Source: JBHPCZ01 sp042573625 (GTDB lineage Bacteria > Desulfobacterota > Desulfobacteria > Desulfobacterales > UBA11574). Taken from it: a DNA stretch of 47,840 nucleotides. The stretch spans positions 1 to 47,840 of the forward strand of contig JBHPCZ010000010.1 in assembly GCA_042573625.1 (NCBI GenBank), in the 5' to 3' direction. A program made the translations under genes and the position numbers. This document shows, piece after piece, positions 9,001 to 17,142 of the stretch (positions within the stretch are counted from its first letter, which is position 1; every line of letters starts with the position of its first letter). Under the pieces are notes generated by a model. It was not told the DNA's origin and searched no databases. It saw only the letters and a list, made by a program, of their open reading frames with translations.

Positions 9001-10071
9001 ATGAAAATCGGATTGATCGGTCTGCCCAACTCCGGCAAGACAACCATTTTTAACGCCTTGACACGCTCGGAAGCCGAGGTCGGCGCTTATGTGAACAACA
9101 AAGTCGAACCGAATGTTGCCGTTGTTGAAGTGGGCGACGAACGCATCACCCGCCTCACACAACTTTATCACCCTAAAAAAACAACCTATGCCGCCATCGA
9201 GGTCGTCGATTTTGCCGGCATGACCAAAGGTTCGGCCCGCAAAGACGATTTTTTCAGTGCACAGATGAATCTTGTCCGCAACCTGGATGCCATTGCCCTG
9301 CTTGCCCGTAATTTCAGTGATGATTTGATGGGCGATCCGACCCCGCTGGCGGACATCGACACCGTCGATACCGAGTTCATCCTGTCTGATATGATCATCA
9401 CCGAAAATCGGATCGAACGCATCGCCTGGAACGCCCGGCGCGGCAAAAAGACCAACACCATGCAACTGGAAGAGAAGATTCTCCAAAAGATACTCGAAGA
9501 ATTAGACCGCGGGCGGCACGTCCGGGATTTGACCTTGAACCACAACGAACAAAAGCTGATCAGCGGATTTCAGTTTTTAACCCAAAAACCGTTTTTTGTC
9601 ATTCTGAACTCCGGAGAAAAAAACTTCGGTCGCAACCCGGATCTGCTGGCTGAAATAGAAGCAACATATAAGGTGATCGAATTTGCCGGCAACTTTGAAA
9701 TGGAACTGGCCGCTTTCAGCGACACCGAAGAGGCCGGGCAGTTCATGGCGGAGATGGGAATCGCCGAGTCCGCCCGTGACCGCATGACCCGCTTTGCTTA
9801 TGAAATTTTAGGCCATATCAGTTTTATTACCGTGGGAACCGATGAAGTCCGGGCCTGGACATTGCGTACCGGCGACACGGCCCTGGACGCCGCAGCAACG
9901 ATCCATTCCGACCTTTGCCGGGGATTTATCCGCGCCGAGTGCTTCTCTTATGACGATCTGATGGCCTGCGGTTCGGAAAAAGGTATCCGTGACAACGGTC
10001 ACTTCCACCTTGAGGGCAAAAATTACAAGGTAAAGGACGGGGACATTTTAAATATACGCTTCAGCATATAG
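9001..10071 (+). CDS. YchF/Obg-related GTPase with TGS-like C-terminal domain
   Basis: The protein has 356 residues when started at the ATG at 9001, which follows AAGGAAAGG and begins directly with the nucleotide-binding strand (MKIGLIGLPNSGKTT). A longer frame from 8890 adds 37 residues with no family similarity and is rejected. The P-loop is GLPNSGKT, switch II is DFAGMTKGSA, and the C-terminus (WTLRTGDTALDAAATIHSDL ... GDILNIRFSI) is the DUF933/TGS-like domain of the YchF family. YchF proteins bind ribosomes and hydrolyse ATP or GTP. The chain is close in length to YchF (about 363) but has diverged enough to be a paralogue. Confidence 0.85.
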   Translation: MKIGLIGLPNSGKTTIFNALTRSEAEVGAYVNNKVEPNVAVVEVGDERITRLTQLYHPKKTTYAAIEVVDFAGMTKGSARKDDFFSAQMNLVRNLDAIALLARNFSDDLMGDPTPLADIDTVDTEFILSDMIITENRIERIAWNARRGKKTNTMQLEEKILQKILEELDRGRHVRDLTLNHNEQKLISGFQFLTQKPFFVILNSGEKNFGRNPDLLAEIEATYKVIEFAGNFEMELAAFSDTEEAGQFMAEMGIAESARDRMTRFAYEILGHISFITVGTDEVRAWTLRTGDTALDAAATIHSDLCRGFIRAECFSYDDLMACGSEKGIRDNGHFHLEGKNYKVKDGDILNIRFSI

Positions 10072-10089
10072 CCCGAAAGTCGAATATTC

Positions 10090-10141
10090 TTAGAACCGTT
10101 GTCTTGGTAACGAAATCTATTTCGTTACCAAACTGTTCTAA
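10090..10141. terminator. strong hairpin between convergent genes
   Basis: A perfect 12-bp stem (TTGGTAACGAAA at 10104-10115, TTTCGTTACCAA at 10120-10131) with a four-base loop is nested inside a second pair, TTAGAAC at 10090 and GTTCTAA at 10135. It stands between the ends of the GTPase gene and yhaN, so it probably ends transcription from both sides, although no long U run follows. Confidence 0.55.
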
Positions 10142-10184
10142 AATTCCTTTCACTTTGATCGATATAAACTAAACCCACAAAAAG

Positions 10185-13100
10185 CTACAAAGTGTGATGA
10201 AACAATATGGCCGAATTGATATGTTTGTCTGCCAATTCTACCAAGTGGCGGTGGTGCGTGAAAAATATTACCTGAGTCTTATGTGATATATCTGCAAGTG
10301 CGTGAAGGGTGGCGATGGCCCGATCGTTGTCAAACTTAATCAAAATGTCGTCAACGATAAAAGGGATCGGTTCACTTGTTTCCAGGTACATTTCAAGTCC
10401 CGCAAGTCTAAACGCTAAATAAAGCTGGTCCGTCGTACCATCACTCATCCCTTCCACCGAAACGATTTCTTTGTCTTTTTGCCGAACGCCAACAATATCC
10501 GGTTTACCTTTATCGTCATACTCTGCACGGATACCTTCGAATGATCCATTGGTGATCTGCTTGAAAAGGGCGGAGGCATTTTTCAAAATCGGATCTTGGC
10601 TTTTCTCACGATACCGTTCTATCGCCAGGCTCAATACCTTTGTTGCGATTTTCAGTCGGGCATAGTTCTCGACATCGTTTCCGAGTCCACCCAGCAGAAT
10701 CTGAATCTCCTCGGCCAAATCGGCTGCCCGGGCGCTGCCATCCATTTTGCTAAGCTCGGTCCGCTCGCTTCCGATGGTCTGATCGAGTTCGGACTTTTCA
10801 TGGCTCAAATTTTGAATTTCCCCATCCAGTCTCTCAATCTCTCCGGCAATGCTATCCGGATCTACCGCCGCAGCCTCCTTGACAAACTCACCCACCGTGA
10901 CCCCGGCAGATAGCTGGAGAAGGCTCTGGTCCGTGGTTTTTAAATCGGCTTCGATCCGGCGTCTTGTGTTGGAGCGCCTCTCGGCTTCAAGGAGTTGGTC
11001 GATGCTTTCGCAAAAAGCTTCTTTGCACATACTTTTAAGCTCGGCATTAATTTGCAAAATATCCTCGGTCGCTTGTTTGATGCGTTCCTGTTCCTTTTCA
11101 AGCTGCTTGATAAGCGTTTCCTGTTTCGATAGCGAGTCCCGGGACCGTTTGAGTCTGTGTTGCAGTTCTAATGCTGCTTCATCAGCCGGTCGTGCGGTCA
11201 GATCAATCGTTATAACCTCCACAAGGCCGTTGACCTTTTGTTTGAAGTCTTGGGTATCGCGGTCTATACCATCAATACGTTTTTGCAAAATCTTTGCGTC
11301 TTTTAGCTTATCGAAAAGGCTTTTCAGCTCCTCCATAACGGCCGTTGCCTGACCGGGCAGGGCCTCTGCTTCAAGCCCTATCGGTGCAACAGCATGTTCC
11401 CACTGGGTTTGCCACTGTTTCAGATCCTGCTCGTTGGTTTCCAACCGCGATTTGGCCGTTGCCCACTCTTTTTCCTTGAGCGCTTTGTCTCGTTTTAACT
11501 GCTCGTGCTTTTGCAAAAGCTTGGTCTCATCGTCAATGATCGCTTGTGCACGCTTGATCAGATCGCTCAACGATATCTTTTCTAAATCTTCAGCCCGGCC
11601 AAGCACCGCTATACATCGAATCATTTTTGTCCGATGTGCTTCAATGTCTTGTTTCAAGGCTTCGGCTTTTGTCCGGCGAACACCAATATCCCTGCCTTTT
11701 TGGATCAAAGAATGGAAATCCTGTATCCACCGCTCCATTTCCCGGGGCGTTCGTGGCGTTATTCCCGTGGATTGCCACTCTTTTAACCATTCATCAGTAA
11801 CGGCACGTCTTTCTTGCTCTATAGCTTCGAGATCTCTTTCGAACTGTTGAAGTTGTTCTCTGCCACCCGTTTGATCGACCAGGAGTCTTGCTTTGGCGGC
11901 AACGCGATCGGCTTCGCGCCGAAGTCGGTCAGCGATTGCGTCGGCCTGTTGCACGTTTGTTTCAAAGGTTTCAGCGATGGTTGTTGAACCTGGGGTCGTT
12001 TTAAGGTAGTCTTGAAGTTCCTTTTCGGAGGTCGGTTCGTCCTTTAGCTTGCGCGATATGAGGTGCCAACCGCTATTACGTATTTCTCGGGCTTTCTGAA
12101 GGTCGATTTCGGTAGGCACTTCCTGCTCTATACGATGTGTCTCAATTTGCCGTTCCACCTCGGATAGAACGCTCCGGGCCTTTTTGATTTCTGCTCTGAT
12201 TTCATGCGCTTGTCTACCGGCTGAATCAAAGCGATTTTCAAAGAGTTGGATGGTTTCTATAGAAGGAACAGACAAGCGTTCCAGTTCCTCAGCAGAATTA
12301 TCAGCGAACCCCAATTTGACGATCTCTTGCTCAGTTGTTTTTAAGGCAGATTGAATTTCGTATAGATCAGATTTGTTTTGTCTTTCGAGAGGCCCATATT
12401 CCAAAGCCTCTTTAAGTGCTATCGGGAGGTTATCAAGGGGTTGCGGATTTTCAAGGGAGCTTATAGCCTTGTCAAGGTGATCAATTTCTTGAATGAGGTC
12501 CGGCAGTTTTTCGCGTGTATCTTCGATGCGCGTGATGAGTCTTTCATATTTGGCGGACAGCTCTTGTATCCTTACCGTTTCAGGCCTTTTAATTCTTAAT
12601 TTTTCAGCTTCCTCCAATGTTAAGTCATCGCGCAAGTTGCGTAGTATCTCTTTTGCTTCCCCTTGCAGGGTACTGCGGCGGGTTTCTAATTCGATACGGT
12701 CTTTGGACGCCTTGCGCTGGCTTCCCAGTTCCCGGTGTAATTCTTCAATTAATTCGGAGTTGTCCAACAAACCAGGTATAATTTCCAGTTCGGAAATGAC
12801 CTGTTCCGTCGTTTCGATGTTATTTAGGGCATGTGTTTTGCCTTTTTCGGCGACTTCAAGAGAGGTAATCAGCTCACGACGTTTTTCCGGAAAATCTTGG
12901 GGTAAAAGGACTGCCGAGGCGTAATTTTTTAACTCCTCTGTAAGTTCCCGCCGTTTGGCAATGAGCGGAAGCGCTTCCCGGATTCGCTGGAGGCGGCTCA
13001 GTTTTTTTTGCTGGGCAATGAGTTCTGCTTCGACATTGTCTTTTCGTTTTAGCGCAGCACGCAGCGCCTCATCATGTTTGACCCATTCTTGCCCCGGAAG

Positions 13101-13700
13101 CTGGGCTTCTCGCAGTTCATTGCGATTGTTTTTCAACTGGCCCAAGGTCGTATTAATTTTTCTTTTCCCGGATGGTCTGAAAAGCTGATCTGCCTTTTCC
13201 TGAATGTCATTCTGAATCTCCCGCAAATTGACAATTCCCGATCCTGCTGAAAAAACGAGACGACCTACGTCGCCGCCGCCTTTGATAATGTCCTGGCCGC
13301 CCCGGACGAGATCTTCATGGCCGATACCGAACATCGTAACAAAAAGCTCGACATTGACACCGCTCAGGTACCGTTGCAACTCCGTCTCCGCTAGAAGCGA
13401 ATCGTCGTCTGCTGTTCGCAACGTATTGCCTCTACCTTTGCGACGGACGAATTCTAAAACCTGATTTTTTGACGATCGAATGGCTGCTCCGAGTCGCATT
13501 TTAGAATATGGATGAATAAAGTCGTCTGTTGACCGCTCCGGTATCCCATAAAGTAAATGTCTTAGGGCTCGCAAGGCAGAGCTCTTGCCAGCTTCGTTGG
13601 CACCGTAGATGAGATGAAAGCCTTGCCGGCCCCCGCTCAGATTTAAAGGTGCGTCTGTGAATGGACCAAATGCCATCAAGCGCAGTTCGTCAATCCTCAT
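10185..13700 (-). CDS. yhaN: YhaN-type SMC-like ATPase (Rad50/SbcC-like)
   Basis: The 1171-residue protein has the architecture of Rad50/SbcC-type ATPases. An N-terminal half contains the P-loop GANEAGKS (residues 33-40). A very long coiled-coil region rich in Glu, Lys, Arg and Gln fills about residues 190-950, and the C-terminus holds a signature-like EGMSDGTTDQLYLAFRLA and Walker B PFIVDDILIKFD. No CxxC zinc hook was found in the middle. It overlaps the upstream nuclease gene by 11 bases, so the two are translationally coupled and probably form a nuclease-ATPase complex acting on DNA ends. Bacillus YhaN/YhaO is implicated in DNA repair; a defence role here is only suggested by the Fic and toxin-antitoxin neighbours. 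Confidence 0.88.
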   Translation of the reverse strand: MRIDELRLMAFGPFTDAPLNLSGGRQGFHLIYGANEAGKSSALRALRHLLYGIPERSTDDFIHPYSKMRLGAAIRSSKNQVLEFVRRKGRGNTLRTADDDSLLAETELQRYLSGVNVELFVTMFGIGHEDLVRGGQDIIKGGGDVGRLVFSAGSGIVNLREIQNDIQEKADQLFRPSGKRKINTTLGQLKNNRNELREAQLPGQEWVKHDEALRAALKRKDNVEAELIAQQKKLSRLQRIREALPLIAKRRELTEELKNYASAVLLPQDFPEKRRELITSLEVAEKGKTHALNNIETTEQVISELEIIPGLLDNSELIEELHRELGSQRKASKDRIELETRRSTLQGEAKEILRNLRDDLTLEEAEKLRIKRPETVRIQELSAKYERLITRIEDTREKLPDLIQEIDHLDKAISSLENPQPLDNLPIALKEALEYGPLERQNKSDLYEIQSALKTTEQEIVKLGFADNSAEELERLSVPSIETIQLFENRFDSAGRQAHEIRAEIKKARSVLSEVERQIETHRIEQEVPTEIDLQKAREIRNSGWHLISRKLKDEPTSEKELQDYLKTTPGSTTIAETFETNVQQADAIADRLRREADRVAAKARLLVDQTGGREQLQQFERDLEAIEQERRAVTDEWLKEWQSTGITPRTPREMERWIQDFHSLIQKGRDIGVRRTKAEALKQDIEAHRTKMIRCIAVLGRAEDLEKISLSDLIKRAQAIIDDETKLLQKHEQLKRDKALKEKEWATAKSRLETNEQDLKQWQTQWEHAVAPIGLEAEALPGQATAVMEELKSLFDKLKDAKILQKRIDGIDRDTQDFKQKVNGLVEVITIDLTARPADEAALELQHRLKRSRDSLSKQETLIKQLEKEQERIKQATEDILQINAELKSMCKEAFCESIDQLLEAERRSNTRRRIEADLKTTDQSLLQLSAGVTVGEFVKEAAAVDPDSIAGEIERLDGEIQNLSHEKSELDQTIGSERTELSKMDGSARAADLAEEIQILLGGLGNDVENYARLKIATKVLSLAIERYREKSQDPILKNASALFKQITNGSFEGIRAEYDDKGKPDIVGVRQKDKEIVSVEGMSDGTTDQLYLAFRLAGLEMYLETSEPIPFIVDDILIKFDNDRAIATLHALADISHKTQVIFFTHHRHLVELADKHINSAILFHHTL

Positions 13701-14961
13701 TAGGCGCTCCCTTTTTCAGCAATCGTTTGATGAGCATGGGCTTTGCCTGTTTTAACAGGTCGCCAATCCAATCCGTATCGTCAAATTGTATTTCGTCCGA
13801 GCCACTCTTAAGCTCTATAGGCAACTTCTTTTCTATTTCAGCCAGTTCCGAAGCCAACGCTCGGCGGGCATCCGCGTCATTGCCCAACTCGTCAAACAGA
13901 TTCAGAAGTTCACTAATGGCGCCGCTTGCTTGTTCGGGAAATATATCAGATGTGGGTTCAGTGATGTTGAACTTGGCTTTTTCCACCCAGACCTTTCCGG
14001 CGCCTATCTCAAGGGCTGCCGCCCTGAATTCGTTGGTCCAGCGTTCAACGTCCGACAAGATATCATCATGGGCCGGTGTTTCACCTTCAATTATAATGCG
14101 AACGGCCGTCGGCATTCCTTCGTTTTCATCCAGAAGCTGTTCCAGTTTGTGACTAAAGCTGTCGACAATGTCGTAGCCGCTTTCAAATCCATCGGCATCC
14201 ACCACTAAAATCTCCCACCGAACGACGTCGATAGGTTTGAATTCGATCTCCGAGCGACCGCTGTGGTTTACTGACACCAGCACGCAACCTTTGGGGCCGG
14301 TTTCGCGGATGTGTCTGCCCTGGGTGTTGCCCGAAAATAATACAAAGGGGTCTTCCAAAAGCACCTCGTGTCGGTGGACGTGACCAAGCGCCCAGTAATC
14401 ATATCCCTTACTGCACAAACCGTCCAATGAACATGGTGCATAAGGTTCATGCCCTTCGCGACCGGTAGCGCAGGAGTGCAGAAGGCCGATGTTAAAATAC
14501 CCTTTTAAAGCTTCCGGATAGTCGCGAGACAGGTCTGTCTTTACAGATGGACTTGGAAAACTCTGCCCATGTATTGCTACGTTAAGCTTCTCAAGGCAGA
14601 ACGTACTTGGTTTTTTAGGATGAAAAAGAGTGACGTTATCCGGCAGCCGAAGTTTCTTGGTTATCCTGCTGGCAGCGTCGTGATTTCCTGCCACAATGAA
14701 CACCGGGATTCCGGCATCGCGGAGTTTGGTCATCTGGGAGACAAGGTACAGACCTGTATTGTAATCCTTCCAATCTCCGTCGTAAAGGTCTCCGGCAATC
14801 AACACAAAAGCGACCTTTTCGGAAATCGCCAAGTGAATAAGATTCTCAAACGCCCGACGAGTGGCTTGACGAAACTCTTCAACCGGTGCGCCTTCATATA
14901 GATCGAGATTATGAAGCGGACTGTCAAGGTGTATGTCAGCAGTATGGATGAATTTAAACAT
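13690..14961 (-). CDS. yhaO: YhaO-type metallophosphoesterase (Mre11/SbcD-like nuclease)
   Basis: The protein has 423 residues. All metallophosphoesterase motifs are in order: HTADIHLDSPL (D and H ligands), AGDLYDG, AGNHDAA, and GHVHRHEVL. This is the two-metal nuclease core shared by Mre11, SbcD and YhaO. The C-terminal 130 residues are a helical and acidic tail, probably the ATPase contact. I chose the ATG at 14961; an in-frame GTG five codons earlier lies inside the ribosome-binding region (GGTGG). It overlaps yhaN by 11 bases and follows the toxin-antitoxin pair by about 130 bases. Confidence 0.9.
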   Translation of the reverse strand: MFKFIHTADIHLDSPLHNLDLYEGAPVEEFRQATRRAFENLIHLAISEKVAFVLIAGDLYDGDWKDYNTGLYLVSQMTKLRDAGIPVFIVAGNHDAASRITKKLRLPDNVTLFHPKKPSTFCLEKLNVAIHGQSFPSPSVKTDLSRDYPEALKGYFNIGLLHSCATGREGHEPYAPCSLDGLCSKGYDYWALGHVHRHEVLLEDPFVLFSGNTQGRHIRETGPKGCVLVSVNHSGRSEIEFKPIDVVRWEILVVDADGFESGYDIVDSFSHKLEQLLDENEGMPTAVRIIIEGETPAHDDILSDVERWTNEFRAAALEIGAGKVWVEKAKFNITEPTSDIFPEQASGAISELLNLFDELGNDADARRALASELAEIEKKLPIELKSGSDEIQFDDTDWIGDLLKQAKPMLIKRLLKKGAPNED

Positions 14962-15090
14962 TTTTATGCGATCCACCGAAACTTGTGTTTAAGCCCGTTG
15001 AAATAGTTCCACTTTTCGGTTAGGCGCTGGAAACGCCCGGCGATGATCCCCAGACGATTGCAGGGCGTGTCGCAACCACGAGGATCGGCG

Positions 15091-15402
15091 TTATTCCTTT
15101 TCGGACTGTTTGCTCCTTTTGAAAGATTTAAGCTCATCCGGATCAAATACGATGTTTCTTCCAAGCCGTTTATGGCTAATCGTTCCGGCTTTAACCCATC
15201 TCCTCAAGGTAATTTCAGCGATCTCCAGATATTCAGCCGCCTCTTTGACCGTAAAGGGCGATTGCCTGATGTCGTCGAAGACTTCCTCATGGGTGTAGAA
15301 ATCTTTATCAAACCCTTTTCTGGCTATTGCAGCAAATAGCTTCTCCCTTTCTTTTAAGGTCATGTTTATAATATCTTTATAAATTTTCTCAGCCGTAATC
15401 AT
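15091..15402 (-). CDS. HTH (excisionase/MerR-like) protein, probable antitoxin
   Basis: The 103-residue protein has a helix-turn-helix of the excisionase/MerR type at about residues 50-90 (FTVKEAAEYLEIAEITLRRW ... GRNIVFDPDELKSF). Its start overlaps the toxin stop (TAATG). In this order, toxin first and DNA-binding antitoxin second, the pair resembles HigBA-like type II modules. It would neutralise the toxin and repress the shared promoter. The N-terminal 50 residues (MTLKEREKLFAAIARKGFD) probably form the toxin-binding helices. Confidence 0.7.
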   Translation of the reverse strand: MITAEKIYKDIINMTLKEREKLFAAIARKGFDKDFYTHEEVFDDIRQSPFTVKEAAEYLEIAEITLRRWVKAGTISHKRLGRNIVFDPDELKSFKRSKQSEKE

Positions 15403-15698
15403 TATATTTCTACCTCCCTGAGATATTTCTTGAGTTCACGGTAAAAATTTTCATGGGGACCTACTTTAATAAAAATAATGTTCTCATTTTGAGAACGATA
15501 GGCGATTAAAAAGTTCTGTTTTCTATGAGAAAACTTATGAACTCGAAATCCAGTTAGATCCCCTTTTTTAGTTTCTCCGATATCAGGTGTGATTATTATT
15601 TTCTCGACTTCATCCTCGATAACGAGTTGGAAAGATCTGGTTTGTTTCTTGACAAATTTTTTAAACAGCGGCTTGAAAAATGCATCCATGATAACCAT
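15402..15698 (-). CDS. RelE/ParE-like toxin candidate
   Basis: The 98-residue basic protein has the size and strand pattern of RelE/ParE superfamily toxins: a short helical start, then beta strands (LTGFRVHKFSHRKQNFLIAYRSQNENIIFIKVGPHENFYRELKKYL), with the closing IxxxKVGPHxNFY resembling RelE-like enzymes. Such toxins usually cleave ribosome-bound mRNA. The start could be the ATG at 15698 or the ATG at 15689. It is coupled to the downstream HTH gene by a one-base overlap. Confidence 0.7.
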   Translation of the reverse strand: MVIMDAFFKPLFKKFVKKQTRSFQLVIEDEVEKIIITPDIGETKKGDLTGFRVHKFSHRKQNFLIAYRSQNENIIFIKVGPHENFYRELKKYLREVEI

Positions 15699-15823
15699 AA
15701 TGATAAACTAAATTATCATTTTGTCAATCAATATATAGGGGAATTGTAAAGAATAATCCGGCGCGATAAAAAGGTGAGATCGCCGCCCTGGGTCAAAAGA
15801 TGTGGTTTATGGATGGGCAACAG

Positions 15824-16921
15824 TTACGTGCCGTGGTAGCGGTAATAGGCCGCACAGGTCCCTTCACTGGAAACCATACAGGGACCCACCGGGTCCTCAG
15901 GGGTGCAAATCGTTTTGTAAAGGGGGCATTCCACCGGTGTTTTCAAGCCGGTGAGAATTTCGCCGCAAGCGCATCCCTTGGGATCTTCTCTTTCAGGCAC
16001 CACAATCTCAAACCGCTTTTGCGCGTCAAAGGCTTCATATTCCTCACGGATGCTAAGGCCGCTTTGGGGAATGACCCCTATGCCGCGCCATTTAGCATCT
16101 ACTGGTTCGAAAACATCCGCCAGGATTTTTTGCGCCCTTTTATTCCCATCAAAGGTCACGACCCTCTGATATCCATTGACAAGTTTTGCGCGACCGGCTT
16201 CGATCTGTTCGACCAGTGCGAAGATTGATTGCAAGATATCTACCGGCTCAAACCCTGCGATCACACTCGGGACATGATAGGCCTCAATCACGGGAAGATA
16301 CGCCTTTTCTCCGATAATCACCGAGACATGCCCGGGAAGAATAAAACCGTCAATCTTAACGGTTTCCGATTTCAAAAGGACATCCAGCGCAGGCGGGACC
16401 AATTTGTGAGCCGACAAAACAGAATAATTGCCAAGGCCGGTTTCTTTTGCGGTCAGAATCGAAGCGGCAATCGTCGGTGCGGTGGTTTCAAATCCGACAC
16501 CCAGAAAAACAACGTTCTGCTTTGGATTCTTTTTGGCAATCTCCAGCGCGTCAACCGTAGAGTAGACCACACGGATATCTCTGCCGCTTGCCCGTTCAAG
16601 CTGGAGAGATGAATCGGTTCCCGGCACCCGCATCAAGTCTCCAAAGGTGGTGACAATCACATCATCCAATCTGGAAATTTCAATAAAAGCATCGATTTCC
16701 TGCTGGGCGGTGACGCATACCGGGCATCCGGGGCCGGACAGGAGTGAAATCGAATCCGGCAGGAGTGTACGGATTCCGCTTCTGAAAATCGACATGGTAT
16801 GGGTTCCGCAGACTTCCATTAACCGAACGTTTTTCCGGCTGATTTTTTTTATCCTGTCAACCAGGCGACCGGAAATCTCCGGATCCCTGTACTCTTCCAT
16901 GTGTTTGATTGTCATTTTCAT
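15824..16921 (-). CDS. hypD: hydrogenase maturation protein HypD
   Basis: This 365-residue protein is HypD, the iron-sulfur scaffold that with HypC assembles Fe(CN)2CO for the [NiFe] site. Visible signatures are MEVCGTHTMSIFRSG (about residues 35-49), SGPGCPVCVTAQ, the GVGFETTAP motif and the C-terminal cysteine cluster GCACGEILTG ... CPLYKTICTPEDPVGPC that binds the [4Fe-4S] cluster. It is on the same strand as hypF, but about 220 bases containing a dispersed repeat separate them. The expected hypE does not follow; a toxin-antitoxin pair does. Confidence 0.96.
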   Translation of the reverse strand: MKMTIKHMEEYRDPEISGRLVDRIKKISRKNVRLMEVCGTHTMSIFRSGIRTLLPDSISLLSGPGCPVCVTAQQEIDAFIEISRLDDVIVTTFGDLMRVPGTDSSLQLERASGRDIRVVYSTVDALEIAKKNPKQNVVFLGVGFETTAPTIAASILTAKETGLGNYSVLSAHKLVPPALDVLLKSETVKIDGFILPGHVSVIIGEKAYLPVIEAYHVPSVIAGFEPVDILQSIFALVEQIEAGRAKLVNGYQRVVTFDGNKRAQKILADVFEPVDAKWRGIGVIPQSGLSIREEYEAFDAQKRFEIVVPEREDPKGCACGEILTGLKTPVECPLYKTICTPEDPVGPCMVSSEGTCAAYYRYHGT

Positions 16922-16930
16922 GCTCTCTTT

Positions 16931-17118
16931 TTTTCTTAATTAACAATTTCGAACAAGGAATGTCCAATGATGAGATGCTCTCGTCTCTGCCTTTTGTATA
17001 CGGCAACATCAAATTCCACGACAAATTCAAGCTACGGCAAACAGGCTGTTTTCCTTCTATATTTTACATTGGATATAGGATATTCGATATTGATCACAAA
17101 GGTAAAACAGTTTAATCT
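16931..17118 (-). repeat. dispersed intergenic repeat, copy D (reverse orientation)
   Basis: Read on the minus strand this matches the core of copies A and C: a block around ATATCGAATAT, then GAAGGAAAACAG, an A/T-rich middle, and TCATCATTGGACATTCCTTG. It fills the gap between hypF and hypD without coding capacity. Boundaries are approximate. Confidence 0.6.
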
Positions 17119-17142
17119 GCCCAATACTCTCCTTTCCTTTTC

